Part shown: positions 5,328 to 5,956 of the stretch, piece after piece
Layout: every line of letters starts with the position of its first letter
How positions within the stretch are numbered: position 1 is the first letter of the stretch
Assembly: GCA_934229335.1 (NCBI GenBank)
Contig: CAKQDQ010000138.1
Span: forward strand, 1-5,956
Direction of reading: 5' to 3'
From: an uncultured Prevotella sp.
GTDB taxonomy: Bacteria; Bacteroidota; Bacteroidia; Bacteroidales; Bacteroidaceae
Length of the DNA: 5,956 nt
Program-made: the position numbers and the translations under genes
Notes under the pieces: model-generated
The model's input: the letters and a program-made list of their open reading frames with translations, nothing else
Database searches by the model: none
Told to the model about the DNA's origin: nothing

Positions 5328-5423
5328 GCTATAGTTCATAAGCACGTATGCTGTTAAAATAATCTCATAAGAAAGGGAAGTTTTATTAAGCATTATGCAT
5401 TGTGAATTATAAATAGAAAAATT

Positions 5424-5956
5424 ATGGAGCCCTTAAAACATGAATGTGGCGTAGCAATGATACGCCTACTGAAGCCATTAGAGTATTATCAGGAAAAATA
5501 TGGCACATGGCTGTACGGCATTAATAAGCTGTACCTGATGATGGAAAAGCAACATAACCGTGGTCAAGAAGGCGCGGGACTTGCTGCCGTAAAACTGAAC
5601 GTGGAGCCAGGTAATGAGTATATGTTCAGAGAAAGGGCTGAAGGTGCCAACGCGATAAAAGAAATCTTTGCTACGGTACATGGCAAGTTTAAGGGAATAC
5701 CAAAGGAGAAGCTGCAGGATGTAGAATATGCAAAAGAACATCTCGCATTTGCTGGCGAACTCTATATGGGACATTTGCGATACAGCACAACAGGAAAGAG
5801 TGGCATTACATACGTACACCCATTCTTGCGCAGAAACAACTGGAAAGCAAAAAACCTGTGCTTGTGCGGTAACTTCAATATGACTAACATTGAAGAGGTG
5901 TTTGACAAGTTAACCAGTCAGGGGCAATATCCGCGTATATACAGTGACTCCTACAT
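5424..5956 (+). CDS. PurF-like amidophosphoribosyltransferase, N-terminal part
   Basis: The first 177 codons of a class II glutamine amidotransferase; the frame runs off the right edge. It resembles the long PurF-like proteins of Bacteroidota, annotated as amidophosphoribosyltransferase (the first step of purine synthesis, glutamine plus PRPP). Nucleophile Cys8 lies in HECGVAM after a 7-residue leader that would have to be removed, as with the B. subtilis PurF propeptide. EKQHNRGQEGAG (41-52) matches PurF QHRGQE-x-AG with one extra Asn, and GHLRYSTTG (116-124) is the substrate-binding motif. In CGNFNMTN (148-155) the usual HNG-x-x-x-N reads GNF, so the oxyanion Asn150 is kept but the Gly is Phe. 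The PRPP-binding half is off-window, so true PurF activity is unproved. It follows glmS on the same strand after 175 bases, and the start at 5424 gives the family N-terminus. Confidence 0.85.
   Translation, partial: MEPLKHECGVAMIRLLKPLEYYQEKYGTWLYGINKLYLMMEKQHNRGQEGAGLAAVKLNVEPGNEYMFRERAEGANAIKEIFATVHGKFKGIPKEKLQDVEYAKEHLAFAGELYMGHLRYSTTGKSGITYVHPFLRRNNWKAKNLCLCGNFNMTNIEEVFDKLTSQGQYPRIYSDSY

Noticed and set aside
5275..5339. Direct repeat TATAGTTCAT (5275-5284 and 5330-5339)
   Set aside because: A single 10-base AT-rich repeat can arise by chance; there are no further copies, no target-site structure and no insertion between them.

Overview
The window looks like chromosomal DNA from a Bacteroidales bacterium, most likely Prevotella or a close relative. 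Three things support this: AT-rich start regions without Shine-Dalgarno motifs, promoters of the Bacteroidota type (TTTG, then about 19-20 bases, then TAnnTTTG), and gene families typical of that phylum (a DUF3127 protein with an SSB-like tail, a short Wza-type lipoprotein, and a long divergent PurF-like amidotransferase). The genus is an inference from gene content and style, because no rRNA is present.

Layout from left to right. Positions 1-711 (minus strand) hold the first 237 codons of dnaN, the DNA polymerase III sliding clamp; the rest lies off the left edge. A 175-base divergent promoter region (712-886) with a nested inverted repeat separates it from a rightward DUF3127/OB-fold gene (887-1291) whose protein ends in DSSEDLPF, like the partner-binding tail of SSB. 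A TetR-family regulator follows (1382-2029) and is closed by a clear hairpin terminator (2034-2085). The 441-base gap 2030-2470 holds that terminator, four copies of a CGAAAG repeat at an exact 22-base period (2207-2278), and a good Bacteroidota promoter (2351-2381). That promoter drives a Wza-like polysaccharide-export lipoprotein (2471-3265). An 18-bp-stem terminator (3285-3329) separates it from glmS (3383-5248). After a second hairpin and an A/C-only tract, the last gene (5424 to the right edge) is the N-terminal glutaminase domain of a PurF-like amidotransferase.

Functionally there are three neighbourhoods: replication (clamp plus an SSB-like OB protein), an envelope unit (regulator plus orphan capsule-export lipoprotein), and glutamine-nitrogen metabolism (two class II glutamine amidotransferases in tandem). 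GlmS supplies glucosamine-6-phosphate for UDP-GlcNAc and therefore for peptidoglycan, LPS and capsule. All the complete proteins belong to recognisable families, and I see no mobile element, CRISPR array, tRNA or rRNA. I did not find a wholly new system. The best leads are the SSB-like tail next to dnaN, the 22-base phased repeats, a short ORF translated straight through the terminator before glmS, and the altered oxyanion motif of the PurF-like protein.
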